Assembly: GCA_003054665.1 (NCBI GenBank)
Contig: QAYY01000003.1
Location: 186,001 to 250,000, forward strand
Length of the DNA stretch: 64,000 bases
Reading direction: 5' to 3'
Source of the DNA: Opitutaceae bacterium EW11
GTDB taxonomy: Bacteria > Verrucomicrobiota > Verrucomicrobiia > Opitutales > Opitutaceae
The notes beneath the pieces are model-generated. The model was not told where the DNA came from. It worked only from the letters and a program-made list of their open reading frames with translations, and ran no database searches. This document shows, piece after piece, positions 62,630-64,000 of this stretch (its first letter is position 1; every line of letters starts with the position of its first letter). Both the position numbers and the translations under genes were made by a program.

Positions 62630-63499
62630 ATGCGCCCGACCTCCCGCAGCTTCTCCTCCCGTCGTGCCGGCCTCCGAGCGTGGCTTCTGCTCCTGCCGAT
62701 GCTCGTCTGGCTGGCTGCATTTGTCGTCGTGCCGATGGGAATCCTTCTGGTCTACAGCTTCTGCCAGCGCGACGATCTCGGCCGGGTGGTGTTTGTTTTC
62801 TCCTGGGAGAACTACGCGCGGGTCTTTGACCCGACGTACCTCGCGATTTTCGGCCGATCCGTGGCCTACGCCGCGGTCACGACGGTGATCTGTGTCGCGG
62901 CCGGGTATCCTGTGGGTTATTACATCGCCCGCCGGAGCGAGAAGCGGAGGAATCAGCTGTTGCTCCTGGTGATGATCCCGTTCTGGACCAGCTTCCTCGT
63001 GCGGACGTACGCGTGGATCACGATCCTGAAAAACGACGGACTGCTGAACGGCATGCTGCAGTACACGAAGCTGATTTCCGCACCCCTGGACATCATGTAC
63101 ACGCCGGCTGCGGTGATCATCGGTCTGGTGTACGCTTATCTGCCGTTCATGATCCTGCCGATCTACAGCAGTGCGGAAAAACTGGACAACGCGCTCGTGG
63201 AAGCCGCGTACGATCTTGGGGCCGGGCCGGTGCGATCGTTTGCCGAGGTCATCGTGCCATTGACCTGGCCGGGCATCGCGGCCGGAATGCTCCTCGTGTT
63301 TGTCCCGGCGATCGGGATGTTCGCCATCACCGATCTGATGGGCGGAGCACGCGTTCCTATGATCGGCAACGTCATCCAGAATCAGTTCTTCCAGGCGCGT
63401 AACTGGCCTTTTGGCGCCGCGCTGGGGGTCGTCTTCACGCTTCTGTTCGCGGTCTCGTACGCGTTGCTGCAGCGCCGGCGGGTTTGGGAGGAAGAATGA
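62630..63499 (+). CDS. potB: PotB-like spermidine/putrescine ABC permease
   Basis: The 289-residue protein has six spans, the PotB opening LLLLPMLVWLAAFVVVPMGI, the block PFWTSFLVRTYAWITIL and the coupling loop LVEAAYDLGAGPVRSFAEVI. It pairs with PotC to form the channel. The ATG at 62630 lies 198 bp after potD; the intervening region holds the repeat element. Its stop overlaps the potA start (ATGA). Confidence 0.93.
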   Translation: MRPTSRSFSSRRAGLRAWLLLLPMLVWLAAFVVVPMGILLVYSFCQRDDLGRVVFVFSWENYARVFDPTYLAIFGRSVAYAAVTTVICVAAGYPVGYYIARRSEKRRNQLLLLVMIPFWTSFLVRTYAWITILKNDGLLNGMLQYTKLISAPLDIMYTPAAVIIGLVYAYLPFMILPIYSSAEKLDNALVEAAYDLGAGPVRSFAEVIVPLTWPGIAAGMLLVFVPAIGMFAITDLMGGARVPMIGNVIQNQFFQARNWPFGAALGVVFTLLFAVSYALLQRRRVWEEE

Positions 63500-64000
63500 G
63501 CGCGAGCGCCCGAAAGGTGGATCCGGCCCGGATCGAAATCCGCGACGTCACCAAGCGGTTTGGGAGTTTCACCGCGGTCGACCGCGTCACCCTCACCGTC
63601 GAACCGGGCGAGTTCTTGACTCTCCTCGGCCCGTCCGGCTGCGGAAAAACGACCCTGCTCCGCATGTTGTCGGGCTTCGAGACGCCGACGGAGGGCACGA
63701 TCCACATCGGCTCCGAAGACGTGACGCACCTGCCGCCGTACCGGCGAAACGTGAACCAGGTCTTCCAGAGCTACGCGCTGTTTCCGCACCTGTCGGTTCA
63801 CGAGAACGTCGCCTTCGGTTTGCGCATGAAGAAGCTCGAGCGCGACGAGATCGACCGCCGGGTCGCGGAGGTGATGCAACTCGTCGCCCTGCAGGGATTC
63901 GAACAGCGCCGGCCGCACGAGCTTTCCGGCGGACAGCGCCAGCGCGTGGCGCTCGCCCGCGCCATCGTGCCCGAACCCGAGGTGCTGTTGCTCGACGAAC
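63496..64000 (+). CDS. potA: PotA-like ABC transporter ATPase, C-terminal part missing
   Basis: The first 168 codons lie inside the window. They contain Walker A LLGPSGCGKTTLLRML, the Q-loop NQVFQSYALFPHLSVHENVA, the ABC signature ELSGGQRQRVALARAI and the start of Walker B (VLLLDE). PotA powers polyamine uptake through PotB/PotC. The start overlaps potB. The rest, including the regulatory TOBE domain, lies beyond the window. Confidence 0.95.
   Translation, partial: MSASARKVDPARIEIRDVTKRFGSFTAVDRVTLTVEPGEFLTLLGPSGCGKTTLLRMLSGFETPTEGTIHIGSEDVTHLPPYRRNVNQVFQSYALFPHLSVHENVAFGLRMKKLERDEIDRRVAEVMQLVALQGFEQRRPHELSGGQRQRVALARAIVPEPEVLLLDE

Overview
The window is GC-rich, densely coded Gram-negative chromosome. 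Gene content points to a Verrucomicrobiota member, most likely Opitutaceae-like. The evidence is a TonB system, TolC-type and RND efflux genes, lone GH97 and GH115 glycosidases, a DUF2911 protein, a 353-residue sigma-70 factor and short dispersed intergenic repeats. This placement comes from gene recognition only, not a database search. No rRNA, tRNA, CRISPR array, prophage or insertion sequence was seen.

Layout. 1-5279 (minus): a two-component system followed by ArnT-, ArnB- and ArnC-like genes, which looks like an inducible envelope-lipid (aminoarabinose-type) modification operon. 5280-9200: an AraC-HTH/AlkA DNA glycosylase, a GH97 glycosidase and a 30-codon membrane micro-ORF with a perfect ribosome binding site and a strong terminator. 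9462-17413 (plus): a DUF2911 protein, then a tightly overlapping operon of a secreted PIG-L deacetylase, a 48-aa membrane protein, a sodium:solute symporter, a half-length BshC-like protein, BshB1 and BshA. This is a candidate bacillithiol-type thiol pathway with a minimal ligase. 17580-24095 (plus): a seven-gene TonB energising operon (DUF3450, TtpC-like ExbB fusion, ExbB, ExbD, TonB, TPR protein, unknown secreted protein). 24171-27977: radC and a GH115 alpha-glucuronidase.

28096-43821 (almost all minus) is mostly housekeeping: SurA/PpiC-like isomerase, mfd, rnc, two ABC-2 permeases, a ParA ATPase, an EamA exporter, a fused iron-type ABC permease, a sigma-70 factor, trpE and glmS. 43891-50387: glgC, ychF, the ribosomal cluster rpsP-trmD-rplS (no rimM) and transketolase. 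50601-57157: a MarR regulator with a tandem 15-bp operator-like repeat, followed by a complete RND tripartite efflux pump whose inner-membrane subunit carries extra hydrophobic segments. 57255-60326: an AsmA-family protein. 60560-64000: a spermidine/putrescine-type ABC transporter in the order potC-potD-potB-potA, with the last gene cut by the window edge.

Four intergenic places hold repeat-like structures (5389-5451, 41841-41945, 46484-46712, 62467-62587). The most interesting candidates are the short BshC-like protein in the thiol operon, the TtpC-type TonB operon with an extra seventh gene, the 30-codon ORF at 9107-9199 and the enlarged RND pump subunit.
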